Assembly: GCA_965153455.1 (NCBI GenBank)
Contig: OZ234494.1
Span: forward strand, 26,217,354-26,281,353
Direction of reading: 5' to 3'
DNA: 64,000 nt
From: Sphagnum compactum
Taxonomy: Eukaryota; Bryophyta; Sphagnopsida; Sphagnales
Positions within the stretch are counted from its first letter, which is position 1. Every line of letters begins with the position of its first letter. Under the pieces are notes generated by a model. It was not told where the DNA came from and made no database searches. It was given only the letters and a program-made list of their open reading frames with translations. Position numbers and translations under genes: made by a program. Positions 12,001-25,225 of this stretch are shown here, in pieces.

Positions 12001-15000
12001 GTAAAAAAAAAATTTGGGGAAGGTATTGCTACATTTATGTTTACTAACTACAATTTTCAGAATTCTTGAAATAATGTCAGCAATTAAGTTGAAATATGCC
12101 TAGGAATGTTCATCACCTTGGCTCCATTAGGAAATTGAGGAGAAAACATTGGAAAAACCTTTTTCTATATGACTCTCTCATCTTAAGTGTTAGAGGCTTT
12201 TGAAATCCAAAGTTGTTAGCACATGCTCCAATTCCATTATAACCATAATTTTTTTGGACCATGACAATACATGTACTTTACATTGTAAAGTTTATTATTA
12301 TTAATTATTAATATTTTTGGTGTAATTTTTTCAAAATTGTGAGGATTCAAACATAAGTTTGAATTTTTTATTTCAGTTTTGTTAAATGTTTCAAATGCAT
12401 TTGAGTTGTACACAACAAAACTTGATTAGCCTAGAACAAAATGCCATTGTGACTTTCATAAAAATTCATTATATTGTGTTTTTATTTTCTTACCAAGATA
12501 TTTTACTCTAGATATTTATATTTTATGCATTTAACTTTAGAAACTATAAAATACTTTAATTAAGGTTAGTTAAAATATCTCAATGCATGTGATGTTCACC
12601 TTAAAATTTTAAAGGTGACATTTTCATTGGATGACAAACTTTTGAATGTGCTTATGCATGTGATATGAAAAAATGTAACATATGCATGGGAATTTCACCT
12701 TTTACTTAAAAGTAAGTGAAACCTTGGAGGTGGATCATGAAATTTGTAATAATTTGTGCCATTTTAAGGTTGGGTGGAAAGCTTGTATTAAATTTGTGCT
12801 TTTCTCATGTGTAAATTCAATCTCTCATTGTTATAGTATCAATTTTCAACAATTCTACCATTGAACCATATTATAACATTGGTGTTACCATTTTCCTAAC
12901 ACTAGGTGCCACATCAAATTCCACATGGGATTTCACATTAGTGATAACACCAAGTTTTGATGTGTGGTATGAGTTTTGTTGTAGCATACATTTACTAAAA
13001 AACTTATTGTTATGGATGGGCTTACCACCTTGACTTGTAGGCAAAGCTTTGAAAAGTAAATATTGCAGAGGAATCGTGTGAACAATTCATATGAACATAT
13101 TGCAAGGAATAAAACTTTTACATACTTGAAGCACAATATGATCTGATGAAACATAAAGTGGCAAACCTAACGATTTCAACGAATGGAACATGAAAATGAA
13201 ACACAAACAATTTTAATTTCTTCAATACTTGTAGATTTCAACTAATGTTTCTTTTTGTGAATGGATATAAAAAAGGTGAATGAAACTTAGAAAAAGTTTC
13301 ACAACGCCTTAAAACCTGACATTGGCATGCTCTCATGTAGAGGTCAAAGCAGATCAAAACATGAATGTGCACACTTTGATGGGACATAAACACAAAGAAC
13401 TTGAAATTTTCAAAACATCTTATCAAGAAGCAAGGAAGTCAATGTTGTAATTTATGAATTGGAACTTGTTTCCAAGTTACAATTTGATGACTCAAATGAT
13501 TAGTCCTTGAGAGGAGTTTAAGATTCCTCCATAAAAATGATATCTAGAAAAAGGTTTTGAAAAAATCCCTTATTTTAATTTTTGTTGAAAACAAGGAATT
13601 CTCCTTATAGTTTTGATTTTGGGACAATGCCAAGTAGTAACCAAGCTTTGGTTCTAGTTTCAATTTTACTAGAATTTGAAACCATAATTCCAATTATGCA
13701 ATCATTTGAATTTGGATGTTGGTTTAGGTTTGAAACCAAAAAACCAAAACTATTGTTTATAATCAAGCAAAGTTGGTAATCACGCAATAGTACCCACCAC
13801 CATAGGTAAGGGTAGCATAACTTACTCCCTCCTTTGGGATGAATCAAAGTTCAAACTAGCACCCCACCAATGCACCACATAGGATCGATGGTATGAGGAC
13901 GTGTGGACATGAAATGCTTTTTCATTTTAATCTTGTCTCATAACTAACCACAATGGTTAACTATTAGCTATATATTAATCATCAACATGTAGTCACCAAG
14001 CTTTTAACTTATCTATAGATGCAAACATAATAATAGAAACAATGGGCATCAAGGTTGGAGTCATTTCCAAGGACTTTGATTAACATGTGGTGTTGATGTG
14101 TTGATTTGTTATGTTATTTTATGTACTTAATTTTAAATTATGTGTTAAATATAAATATTTTTTGACTAGATCTTATTTTATATCATGTATATTATGTATC
14201 TATGTTTTTTACCACATGATAAAAATGTATTACATTTATGAAAGAACATTTCAAAATACCTCCCTTTAAAAACCACCAATTACATAGGTAGCATGAGTTA
14301 ATTTTTAAAAAATTATAAATAAGTTTTACATTTTAGGATTAATAACTTACTTGGATGAAATTCCAATCATCCAAGTAAGTTATTAAAATTTGAAAACTCA
14401 ATAAGCAGCCCATAAAGGTTTTGTTGGTTATTTGGATGCTACTTATTAGGTGGGTAGGTTATTTACCGGTTATAAAAAAAATCAATAATTATTAGGTAGG
14501 CTACTAATAATTTTATTAGTAACCAAGTGTTTCCTCAATAACTAGCCAACATTTGTTTCCACCTTGATAGCACAATTGTGAATTAAATCAAAACGAATTT
14601 TCAATGGATGGTGCACTAGTGATTTTTGAGTCATGTAAAAACCTTGTAGGATTTTTTAAGTGTACCTAGTTAGAGGACACTTTACAACCCATAATTTTTC
14701 CTTTACAAGGGTGGGTGTTTTGAAAATTGTAAAGCTTGTTCCTACACGGGTTTTGTCGTTTGAATCACTTAGTGATTAATTTTTAAATTTTGCTTGTGAT
14801 AGCCTATTCAATGAGAAAAAAAATTTTTAAAAAATTTCTACACGTCTTTACTCATGCTAAAGCCCTTGGCCATGAGCTTGGCCCTTATTTTGATAAATGC
14901 ACCTAGGGCTTTACATACCGCATAATTCCTTTGGGATGTGGGGTTTTATTGGCATTGTTCGTGTTGGAAGGGGCCACCTATTTGACCCATCCCAAGATTA

Positions 15001-15099
15001 TTTCCAGCCCAATTCGCACCTTCAAATCCATGTCACCATTCTCATCCCAATTCTCTTCCAAGCTAACATGCCATCCAATTCCATCCACTTGCCCATCCA
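9081..15099. other. AT-rich gene-free spacer
   Basis: About 6 kb of AT-rich DNA, especially 9.7-14.9 kb, with many stops in all frames and no recognisable domain. No terminal repeats of a complete transposon are visible. The clearest structure is the hairpin at 14339-14386. Confidence 0.6.
14339..14386. repeat. Perfect 20-bp inverted repeat with 8-base loop
   Basis: The left arm is 14339-14358 (TTAATAACTTACTTGGATGA) and the right arm 14367-14386 is its exact reverse complement. The loop is AATTCCAA. A short perfect hairpin in AT-rich spacer suggests a MITE fragment or replication-slippage product. It is short for a typical plant microRNA precursor. Confidence 0.8.
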
Positions 15100-16302
15100 T
15101 TCATGCAACCAGGTGAGGAGCGTTGTACCGGACTAAGGGAGAACCACAGGGTCTTCACTTGGTCCAGCGGTCGCTCGCTTCGACGCCACAGAGCGAGAGA
15201 GAGAAGAGAGAGAGGCGATGGCGATGGTGGTTGCCAGACAGCGGCAGTGACAGACTTGCGTTGTTGCATCGCTTTTGCCTTGTGTGTCTTACATCTCCCT
15301 TGTTCTTTTCCCTCTACCCATTCTTCTCCTTCGCCGCTTCTGTTGACTGTCGAAAATATCTCGTGGAATGAGCCATTGTTGGGGTTAGGAGGAGGTTTTT
15401 TTTTTTCCGGTTTGTTTTCGTTCCGCTGTGTGTGCGTGGATTGGAGTGTTGTGCAGTGGATGGCGTCTTCGGGACATGTGACGTGAGGTTGGTGTGCTTG
15501 CAACTTCTCTCTGGAGACTTCCCTCTATTCTGGCGTTATGAAGCGAATGCGGATGTGAATTTCTTTTTGTTTTGTTTTCTAGGGTCAGAGGTTGGAGCTG
15601 TGTCTGAGGGAGATGGAAGGCTATAGATGTGCTGTAAGTTTTGTAGTTGGTTTTTGTATTGACAGGAAGTAGGGAGAGAGTTGTGCCCTTCTTGTAAGCT
15701 TTTGGTGACGATGTATGTTTTTGTAGAGGCGGAGGACGTACATTTTGCAGGGGAAATCGAGATTGGATGCGGGAAACGAGATCGATTGGTGGATTGGCTT
15801 CTGGAGTAGTGTCACGTATTCCGGAATTTGTGGAGGTGTACAGAGATAGAGGTTCCAATGCAGTGAAGAGAGCATCCAATGCGTGTATGGTAGGAGAAAA
15901 GAACAAAGCACAGAGGTCAAGGAAGAGGGAACACCAGACGTGAAAAGGAAGAGCAGGACGGGAAGGCGGTGGAACAGGAGGCTTGGACGAAAGAGGAAGC
16001 ATCTTGCGACTTGCATTGCTTTTCAAACAGCGATACAGACCAGGGAGGTGGTACTTTCCAGCAACTGAGGGACGCCATTCAGGAGATCGGACGCATCTCG
16101 CCACGCGTAGTGTACCGGAATGGTTTGAGGCAGTGAAGCTGGCGATTGCACCAGATTCAAAGAGCTATTGCAGCGTAGAAACAATTCAAGCATTTTGTCA
16201 GGGGCTGTTAAAGGATGCATTGGATGTTGCTGAGTCGCAGAAAGGAAACCATTCTTGCAGCAACATAGTTGTATGAGGTGATTTTGCACCATTCTCTTCA
16301 TC
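15100..16302 (+). promoter_or_regulatory. LEAFY 5' leader / proximal promoter region
   Basis: This stretch is more GC-rich than the DNA to its left and has a GAGA-rich block at about 15188-15212, as often seen in plant leaders. Several short upstream reading frames are present, including a frame at 15983-16276 that ends 26 bases before the LEAFY start. They have no family resemblance. A long leader, possibly with an intron, would fit, but no transcription start can be fixed. A 239-codon antisense frame at 15385-16104 is treated as chance. Confidence 0.4.
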
Positions 16303-18147
16303 ATGAACACAATGGCACAGAAAGACAATCCACTTGCCTACGAGTTCTTCACGGGCATGCCTCGCCGGGAGACAAGAACCCTGGAGGACCTGTTTGATAA
16401 CTATGGTGTGCGGCACCAAACCCTGGCCAAGATCAGTGACATGGGCTTCACGGTGAACACACTGATTCGAATGACTGAGCAAGAGTTGGATGATGTAATC
16501 CAGACCATGGTGGAGAACTTTCATATTGAGCTTTTATTTGGAGAGCGATATGGGCTTAAGGCAGCAGTTCGGGCTGAGAAAAAAGCAATTGAGGATGAAG
16601 CTGAGCGACAGAGAATCATGTCTTTCAGCTCAAAATCAGAGAAGAAAAGAAGGCTTGAAGGAGGGCCCTTAGTTGCATTGAAGGAAGGTGACTTTCATTC
16701 TTTAACAACTCCTGATATTCAGCAGTGTGCCTAGAAATGAAGAACACAGTCTTGTTAAGGGTGTGATTCAGAGAACACTGTGCTTGATTTGCAAAAGTTG
16801 GGCAAAAGAAAGGAAATGATAGTGCATGCATTATACCTACTGCTTGGTCTAATTCTCCATCATATTATATAGAATAATCTGTGGTGACAGTCTGGTTCCA
16901 GTGCATTTTACTAGTTCCATGCTAGCTTGGTACATGGGGTCAAGTATCAGACACAATGCATGTGACTTGTGAGACAGTCTTCAATGTCTTCATTCAGGAG
17001 GAGTTCTGACTCATTGCAGTCATGTTATTGTTCTGATTGTTGATTGCAGTAGGAAGGATGAATGATGTGAGGATGAACAATAACACGCTTCTTCTACCTG
17101 AGTCACTGGGACAAGTTGGTCCCCTCAATTTGAATACCAAAGAGCCCTCTCTTCTTCTTGCACATGGCCACAATTGTCTTGGGGCTGTGGGACTCCTGGA
17201 TCTCCCTGATGATGACCCCAGCAGTGACAACAGTGAAGACCAAAAGGGTAGGTCATCTCTCCATTTTAGATTCCACAGGGTTGCTGCACTTAGTGCTATT
17301 TAACCATTCTCGGCCTGTTTCTTCTACACATGAAAGCCTATGCCTGAACACAATTGGCTAACTGGACTGCATGAGAGAAAGTGATGCATGGTCTGATCTA
17401 ACTCAGGAGACCCCACTTTGCAGTCGGAAAGAAAAAACAGAAACGACGAAGACTGAAAGAGCTAGGAGAGGATGGAGAAGATCGACCCAGAGAGCATCCT
17501 TTCGTTGTGTCAGAGCCAGGAGACATAGTTAGGGGTAAAAAGAATGGGCTCGATTACTTGTTTGATCTTTATGAGCAGTGCGGCAAATTTCTAGAACAAT
17601 GTCAGCAGATTTCCAAGGAGAAGGGTGAGAAGTGCCCTATGAAGGTATGATCAAATTCTCTGTCTTTGTGCTCCTTGAAGATTCATGGGCAATGATGCAT
17701 GAAATTTTGAATTGCTATCTAAGCTCCTGCCATGTCTGTCTTGTGACCAATGTATTTCTCCCAGTCTGTTTTTGATTGTTCACTTGCCAATGAAAATTCC
17801 CATATGTGTCTGGGGCATTGCAGGTGACAAACCAAGTATTTCGGTATGCCAAGTATACAGGGGCAGGATATATCAACAAGCCCAAGATGAGGCATTATGT
17901 CCACTGCTATGCTCTCCATTGTCTAGACACAGAGCAATCAAATGCCATTCGGAAGGTGTATAAGGAACGGGGTGAGAATGTTGGTGCATGGCGTCAGGCC
18001 TGCTACTTGCCTCTTGTCAGTATGGCCAGGGCCAATGGCTGGGATATTGAAGGTCTGTTTAATAGAAATGAAAGACTACGAATCTGGTATGTTCCCACCA
18101 AGCTTCGACAGTTGTGCCATGCAGAAAGAATCAAGCATGGAGAGTAA
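16303..18147 (+). CDS. LFY: LEAFY/FLORICAULA transcription factor, four coding exons
   Basis: LEAFY is a plant-specific nuclear transcription factor; in seed-free plants it acts in cell division and shoot development, in flowering plants in floral identity. Inferred exons are 16303-16687, 17050-17247, 17424-17644 and 17824-18147. All introns are GT-AG, all joins keep frame, and the product is 375 residues. Residues about 23-100 form the N-terminal oligomerisation (SAM-like) domain ([23 protein letters not shown]). A short basic stretch KKKQKRRR lies at 197-204. The C-terminal DNA-binding domain runs from about 218 ([11 protein letters not shown]) to 370 and includes [10 protein letters not shown] and [12 protein letters not shown]. 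His292, Arg325 and His367 match Arabidopsis H312, R345 and H387, the type I set. The protein ends seven residues after HAERIKHGE begins, so it has almost no C-terminal tail. ATG 16312 is an alternative start. The linker is shorter than in Arabidopsis and carries an extra intron. Confidence 0.95.
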
Positions 18148-20249
18148 GATAGTCCATTGTACATGAGTAGCCAATTTTGCCACTTGAGCTGCCAACAAGT
18201 TGTGTCTTGCATGAAGAAGGTGCTGCTTAAGCTTTCTGTATTACTCAAGCACTCAAGCTTAAGGTCTATAGATGCATTTTTGTTTATCATTCAGGACTAG
18301 GATGCAACAGCTGTACAGTTGATATGTCCAAACAATCAGCTGAGTGACTGAATGACCACACAGATAGTTCAAGATGAGTTTCAGTTCTGGAAGGCCCTTT
18401 GGATGTCCACTTTGATGCAGCAGCATACCCATATTGTGAAAAGTGCACATTAATATGATGAGCAATTTCCTTGAGAACTTTGTTGTTTTTGTTCACTGTG
18501 GTATATGATCTCCTTGGTGATCAGTATTTGAACATTGTTGAAAGTCCTTAAGAAAACAGAGTTGTAACACTTCTGGTTGTAACACTTCTGGGAGTAATGC
18601 ATAGAGCAACCCACTTATGCCAGGGGGTATGATCACATATAACATATTTACCATCGATGATTGTGAACACCATGGGCTGTGAAGTTCTGTTGACTAAATC
18701 TGCTGCTTATAGGCCAGTACTGTTGCCATGTGTGGCCCATAAGAGCTGGGAAATTTTTTCCCACTTGTTATGCACCATGAATGGCCATTGGAGGAGCCAT
18801 TGAGACATGATTTGGTCTGACACCATGATGGTAGCTGATCACCGTGATGTTGGTCAAGTTAGTGATCACAGTTGACAATTTATGATTTCTATGGAGGTTT
18901 AGGTTGAGTTTCACACACTGTTGGGTTAACAATATCCACCATGAGGCGCTGTGCTGGAGTCTGTCAAGGCAAGGGGGTATGGAATGGTCTATTAGCAGAG
19001 CTTGCTATTTTATCTGGGCTCTACATTTTAAGGTTCCTTGACAACTGGTTTTTGTTCTGGTCTTGCCACTTAATGTTTTACTGATTAGAATCTAGTTCTG
19101 GTATGGAGCATGCAACAAACTAGTTGGAGAATGCATGTAGTCATCTGTTTGAATAATCTTCAATTGTGTCTAGTCTGGTTTCTTGTTTAGCATCAAAAGT
19201 GCATGCTTGTTGAAACTCTTGAAACTTAAAGTGGAGGACATTTGTAGGTCAAGTATAGTTATGTGCAATCTGCTAATATAGAGTCTTTTGTGAAGAAATC
19301 ACTTGAAATATATATTTGCTGATTAGTTTGATATCATTGTGGTTGTCATCAGGTAAAGAGATTTTCTTAAGGGGGATAGAAGAGTTTGCAGACTAATGGC
19401 ATTAGTACATTTTCCATCAGGTGAAAAGATACTCTGAAACCTGGTGGGTTTGGAGGTTTGGACTTGTTCATGTTGTCGGTCCATTTCCCATAAGATTTTA
19501 TTCTTAGTCTAACTCTTGAATTTCCATAGGTGTTCACTATAGATGTCTGAGATGGTGGATCACAGTGTTAACTCATCTTAGTGCCCATAGACTATAGTCC
19601 CACCTGGTGCATGTTTGCAAACCTCTCATTCCCTTAAGCTTCCACCTCCCTTGTTCCAAGTTGGATTCATAAATTGAGATTGGAGAAGAATGTAGCTTTG
19701 CAACTTTTTTTGTAATAATTCCTTGCCAAATGTTTCATGAAACTGTCAACTAGTGGGGTTCAAAGCTTGCTAAATAGGTGTTGGCTGTCCAAGGCTGGTT
19801 CTCTTTACTTCTCGTCCACAATTTAACATGTGGCATGCAATGCCACATCATGAAAGATAAGGGACCCTTCTGAGCATGGAAACCCATGGCTTTTTTTGGG
19901 GTTGGATCAATATTTCAAGATCAAAATCACAATGGGATTAGGACTGATAAAGGAGAGATTATGGGATACCATTCTTAGCACTATGAACTTGGGATTTATG
20001 AGTATGGGTGTGCAAATGAAGTCCTTTTTTGAATGAATCTTTGAAGATGCAAAGGTTGCTTGGAACCTTGCCTTGGACCATCCATTAGGAATTGGCCCTC
20101 TTACAAAATTGTAGGGAGATGTCCAGCAACATGGAATGTGGTATTTAAACCTTCACAAGGAGTCAAGAGTGGACTATTAAATCAAGGGATTCAACATTGG
20201 TAAAAGGATTTATTAATTACACTAATTATAAAGCCTTAGTAATAAAGTG
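18148..20249. other. Spacer downstream of LEAFY
   Basis: This holds the LEAFY 3' untranslated region and then unremarkable DNA. I see no further gene or strong repeat apart from a short doublet (TTGTAACACTTCTGG, twice) near 18560-18595. Confidence 0.5.
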
Positions 20250-21905
20250 GAGTTTAAGGATATTTGAAATGGACTTGGCAATATACTGTTGAAAGCTTGA
20301 GGATGCCTAAGTTATCTAGATGTGAAATCTGATTGTAAGGAGTCAACATGTGTTGGCCATGGTAACATAAATGAAAGTACTCTTTAGATTGTGGGGCAGA
20401 TAGACAAAAGAATCCAAAAGGACAATGAGGTTGGTTAGAAAACAAAGCCAAGGGATGCCTTGTGAAAAAATTGTGTTAATGAGGACATAACCTTTTCATT
20501 CGAGAAGATGTCATGGTCTGCCATATTCAACATCATGTGCACTACAATATTAGAAGCAAAATGGTGTCTAACAACTCTTTCAGGCAACTCCTTTAAAAGG
20601 AGTGAAGCCATTCTCCAAAATAACACACTGGTCTAACTTGAACTATCCTGTCGAAAATGGGAAAGGATACCATCACATAAGGTAAAAGGTTTCACTCTTT
20701 GTGCAAGTCATTATCTATGAATCAAAGTGAAGTTGTTTGGCATTTATCCCACAATCAACATATTTTCCTCTACTTCATTCAACCACAAAGGTTGTAATGA
20801 GAACACTATTGCATCTTTTAGTTTTGTTGAATGTGGTAATAATGACATTGCATTAGCAAAAAGATGTGAACATTTTGGTTTGTACACCATTATGACATCA
20901 TATGCAAAAAATAATAACAACCACTTGACAATGGATCCTAAAAGTTTTGGTTTGTTGACAATGTTCATTAGTGCCATATGGTCAACAAAAAGTGTGAACT
21001 TGTTGCTTAATAGGTAGTGCCTAAACTTCCATTATGTGAAAACCATGGAAAAAACTTCTTGATTGGGTACATGTGAGACATATACAAGCACTTGGTCATA
21101 TTTATCTATTATGTATTCTAGGCCAATGTAATGCCAATAGCTAATAAAGAGCATTAATGTGCACATGAAACTCCATTTGCCAATTTAGGCAAATAATCAT
21201 GGGAGCCTCCACATAACATTGCTAAATGGTCTCCCATGCTTGTGAACATTCATTTGTCGAAACAAATGGTTCATATTTTCACATCAACTCAATAATTGGA
21301 GTCATAATAAAAACAAAATCCTTGATGAAACACCTTATAAATTGTGCCATGCCATTAAACACCTAAATTTGTTGTGGAGTGGTAGGGACCAATATATTGA
21401 CTTTGTTTGAACCTTTTTTAAATTCAATAGTTCTCCTTCCTTAAAAACATTAAAGCTCGAGATTGTGCTCAAGAATACCATCAAAGCACATTTGTCTAGA
21501 TTATGACATGCCATACTCCTTGCATTTCTCAAAACATAAGCACATTGTCTTCAATAGGCAATTTTTTACATCATTATAGATAGTAAAAACATCTCAAATG
21601 ATCTTCATAAACATGTCGACAAAATAATCACAAACTTGTGCATTACTCATGACATGTTACTAAGTAGGTGGACCATTCTTAAAATTCTTATTCAAGTAAG
21701 GCATTATTAACCAAACAAGTGTAGCCCAATCAATGACAAAGGTGGTTTTATACATGTCTTTCAATGTAATAGGTATTTGATAATATCCAAAAAAATCATA
21801 GAATCACCAAGCTTCTATACCTATCTTTACATCATTGGCATGATATGAACAAATGTTGTATTTATTTTCGAAATCAACATGTTGTAATGCTTATAAGATT
21901 ATAAG
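20250..21905 (-). mobile_element. Decayed Ty3/gypsy retrotransposon pol fragment
   Basis: On the minus strand, short colinear matches follow the pol order of plant Ty3/gypsy elements. Reverse transcriptase is at about 21905-21330 (DMYKTTF; then LDKCALMVF at the position of the usual NxxKC segment). The RNase H region is at about 20980-20745 (HMALMNIVNKPKLLG, then WLLLFFAYDV and YKP). The integrase zinc-binding region is at about 20630-20430 (VRHHFASNIV). Frameshifts and stops occur throughout, so it cannot be active. Flanking long terminal repeats were not found with confidence. Confidence 0.75.
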
Positions 21906-22251
21906 ATTACAATTGTGCTTGATTCTTATCAATTTACTCACAAATTTTATGTCAAAATGTCTATTTATTGGTCGCATTTACAAACATATGACCCGCACAT
22001 TTCTACTCATGCTCTAACTTTTGTTTCATGTATTTGCATCTACATTGCTCAACCTTTTTTAAACCATAAATTAAGCTTGAACCACATTTTTCTTCCTATT
22101 GCCAATTCTTACACCCCACATAATTGATAACCCCCACAGATGACAACCATCATAAAATATACATGAAACCAATAGGAAGCAAGGATATTTACAAGTACTA
22201 ATTGTTATTAGCAAAGGACACAAATATTTCCAACTCCATTGGCCACATACT

Positions 22252-22425
22252 GTCGTGACGTGTAGTGTTGTGACGTACAGTGTCATAAGGGTGTAAATCC
22301 GTAGTAAACTTTACTGAACAAAAAGACCAAAACTAGTCAAAGGTATAAATTAATCAACTAAAAAGAGATGCATGCACATATATATACAATGCACAAGAGG
22401 AGGTTGAGATGAAATTCTCATGTAT
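22252..22425 (+). repeat. Direct repeat, left copy (LTR-like)
   Basis: About 174 bases recur at 22763-22938 in the same orientation. Shared words include AAGGGTGTAAATCC, AGTAAACTTTACTGAACAAA and GCACAAGAGGAGGTTGAG. With about 340 bases between copies this could be LTRs of a miniature retroelement (TRIM-like) or a tandem duplication. No primer-binding site was established. Confidence 0.6.
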
Positions 22426-22762
22426 ATATATTACAAAGAAAGAAAGAAAATATAGTGTATGTAAACAGTGGTCGTGTAATAGTCGCCATGAGTATCTAGA
22501 AATTCAGTCTGACTATGGAAAAAACTCTTTGACTATGGAGGAAACTCTCCTTGACAAAGGAATTTTAGAAAAACTAACAAGAGAAGGGAAGAGCTTGACC
22601 TTTTATATTGCCGTTAACAAGCTGAAACCCTAAGCACCTAATAACGTACAATAACCTAAGAATGTACATTAACCTTAAGAATGTACATTAACCCTCAAAG
22701 GCATGATTGGCATGCCCGTAACCGGCCGTCATGTATGAAGCCATGCATACGAACATGACAAT

Positions 22763-22938
22763 TGTTGTGATGTGTAATGTCATGATGTATAGTGTCGTAA
22801 GGGTGTAAATCCATAGTAAACTTTACTGAACAAAAAGACTAAAAACCAGTCAATGGTAGAAATTAATCAACCAAAAAGATATGCACACACATATATATAC
22901 AATGCACAAGAGGAGGTTGAGGTGAAATTCTCATGTAT
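22763..22938 (+). repeat. Direct repeat, right copy (LTR-like)
   Basis: Partner of 22252-22425, ending at TTCTCATGTAT just before a C run. It has diverged from the left copy by scattered substitutions and small indels. Confidence 0.6.
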
Positions 22939-24784
22939 CCCCCCCCCAGACCTAAGCCGAGAAAAGCATGGCATGGTCCGAGTAGAACTCAAGGTGTTGC
23001 AAGAAAACATGATGAACAGTACCAAATGTCGGCGGGAATTTGAATGAGCTTCGGCTTGAGGTATAATAGATGGTATCCACCATAATAATTATCACAACCA
23101 ACTAACAGGTCCCTTGTTGTTTTCCCATATTCGGCGCCTGATGTCTTGATCATTAGGCCTTCATCCCAGTGATGGTTCTATTACATCCTTTCATCCCACA
23201 ATGCTTCTACTTCAAGCCATATGGGGCTTCCATAGAGGCCCTTTATGATTGTGAGTTGTGTATTTGTTGTCCAGAGAGATTACTTGCAGTTTATGTTACA
23301 TTTTTGTGTGAAGGAGTGTTATGAGCAACCCCAGAGAAAGAACACTTGAAAGGGGCACTTGGAAGTAGTAAAGCTAGAGAAAGAAATTGCCAAAGACCTA
23401 TAATGAAAGTACTAGAAGAGTGATGCAACAATAGGAAAAGATACATGTAACACTCACAGTATTACATCAACTGCCATCATTTTCCTTTGGGAACAAAACC
23501 TTTTTTTGCCTTTTTTTGGAGTCATACAACTACCCAACCCTTGATAGGTTGAGAGGAAGGAGCACTAGAGCAAGTAAGCTTGCAATTGGAATGTCTATGG
23601 TACACCAGTGATCATAATTGAGAATGATATGTAGGAAAGAACCAACAAATTTAAACTAAGTTGGCCATAGAAGACCAAGAGAAGGGATTGATAGCATGGT
23701 TGCCAAGACGGATGTCCCTCACTTTTGGGACATCCAAGACCCTAGGGATATCCCCAAACATCTTGGGGACGTCCCTAGGAATGCCCCATGACGTCATTCT
23801 AGCATCCTTGTAAAAGGAAGAAAGAAAATTAAAAATTCCTTTTTAAATCTAAAATTACCTTTTCTTTTTTATGATCAGAGCTTCAGACTTATCTCATCCT
23901 AAGGCACCTAATGTCATTCCAACACGTCCAGCATCCTTCCTGATGCACCCAACGGCCTTCCCAACATGCCTGGAGTCCAGGCCAATGCCCCTGATCATCC
24001 ATACACTCCATCATCCCCATAACTTGTTTTTCACTAAGCATAAAAAGTCTTTTGTTTTTGGTTGGTGACATCCACCTTAGCACCCCTCTTCCAGCACTCC
24101 CCCATGTCCTTCTTGACACCTTCTATCATTACCTATCGCTTATGCATTGCTGAAACTAAATAAAAATAAAAATTTATGTTGGTGGAGTCCACCTTAATGT
24201 CTCCACCATGGCCCCCTATCGTGTTTGGTCACCAGCCAGTCTATCTAGAGGTGAACCCAGAAATAATAGAAAAGCAAGTTGCTTAGTTGTGTACTGTGGT
24301 CAACATTAATGTTTCTTTCTTTTTCTCTTTTGAAAAACAGTATCAGGCTTAAGTAAGGGCCATAGGAACGACCCAAATGAGTGGGGTTGTGGCTCATTAT
24401 GTTCTATGTGCGGTCACATGCATTTGAAAGAGCAGTTGAAACTTGAAACTGAGAAGCTTAGGCCTAACTTACAAAGGGCAGACTCCCTCCCAGTGACAGG
24501 TACATGATCACCAAAATCCTCTGAAAACCCTTCAATGTCACATGGGTTTTGGTTAATCTTTTGGAAACGAGGCCCCCATTTTATAAGCCTCCTCTTTTGA
24601 AAATGGAAAGAAACTTTATTCCAAGTCATGTGGAGTGGTGTAATTTTTGGGTAGGGTTTGATATTTTGAGGACAAAGACAAAGTGGGGGTAGCAAAAATG
24701 TACCAACCACTGTAGCCTAGTGTAAGCTGTGGGAAGGTGATGAAAGGGGCAAGTACTGCAGAACATTTTTAAATATTAAATTGT

Positions 24785-24945
24785 TTTGGAAGCACAGCAG
24801 CATACCCAACCTAACAAGCCACTGGCACCCTAAGTCAAGCTCATTGGCAGAGGGCCTTCACAAGTTTCAACTGCACACCATTGGGTTTAAACCCGGAAGC
24901 TTTTTAAGGTTTCAAGGTCCCAGAATGAGCTACACCAGCGAGCCA
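24785..24945 (-). mobile_element. Candidate tRNA-derived SINE
   Basis: Read on the minus strand, a tRNA-like A box (TGGTGTAGCTCA, plus positions 24925-24936) is followed about 30-40 bases later by a B-box-like GGGTTTAAACCC (about 24883-24894). This spacing and order is the RNA polymerase III promoter of tRNA-derived SINEs. Tail and target-site duplications were not identified, so the ends are approximate. Confidence 0.45.
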
Positions 24946-25096
24946 TCATTCCTTGAGAGTTTTACCTTGTTTTGTGGAAAAAATTAAACACCATTGCTGT
25001 ATGAAAACTGGGTTGTGGCCACCAGCCTTGGACAAACAAGCACCCGTGTTGATACATGGTACAGACCCCAAATTTCATTAAAATTATTTCTAAAGA

Positions 25097-25225
25097 TTGC
25101 AATTATCCTGAACTTAGTCTAATCAGGGTCTCAGAGTTCAAATCTAACATTTTCTAATATGGCCACTAAGAGGCCTCACTCAGAAAGGTGAAGGTACTAA
25201 AGTGGGTGCTGGTTCACCCTAGCCA
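25097..25225 (+). repeat. Dispersed element of about 115 bp, copy a
   Basis: Characterised by ATCAGGGTCTCAGAGTTCAA near one end and AGGCCTCACTCAGAAAGGTG followed by GGTGCTGGTTCACCCT near the other. Related copies lie at about 31035-31165 (minus), 33340-33455 (plus), and the paralogous 53031-53160, 59178-59300 and 61350-61460. GAGTTCAAATC resembles a pol III B box, but I could not place an A box, so its class is open. Confidence 0.65.

Larger units (their letters stand above)
21906..24780. other. Repeat-rich spacer right of the gypsy relic
   Basis: No gene was recognised. It contains the direct-repeat pair at 22252-22938, a C run near 22940, and a block at 23700-23800 with repeated GGGACxTCC-type words, which looks like degenerate transposon-derived sequence. 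Part may belong to the gypsy element. Confidence 0.4.

Noticed and set aside
15385-16104. 239-codon minus-strand frame overlapping the LEAFY leader
   Set aside because: Low-complexity Pro/Ser/Thr-rich translation, no recognisable domain, and antisense to a leader rich in GAGA words, which tends to keep that frame open.
15983-16276. Frame just before LEAFY as an N-terminal LEAFY exon
   Set aside because: It does not resemble any LEAFY N-terminus and has a stop before ATG 16303; the family domain already starts near residue 23 of the chosen frame.
20727-21017. 96-codon plus-strand frame inside the gypsy relic
   Set aside because: Antisense to the RNase H region of the retroelement, which explains the sequence better.
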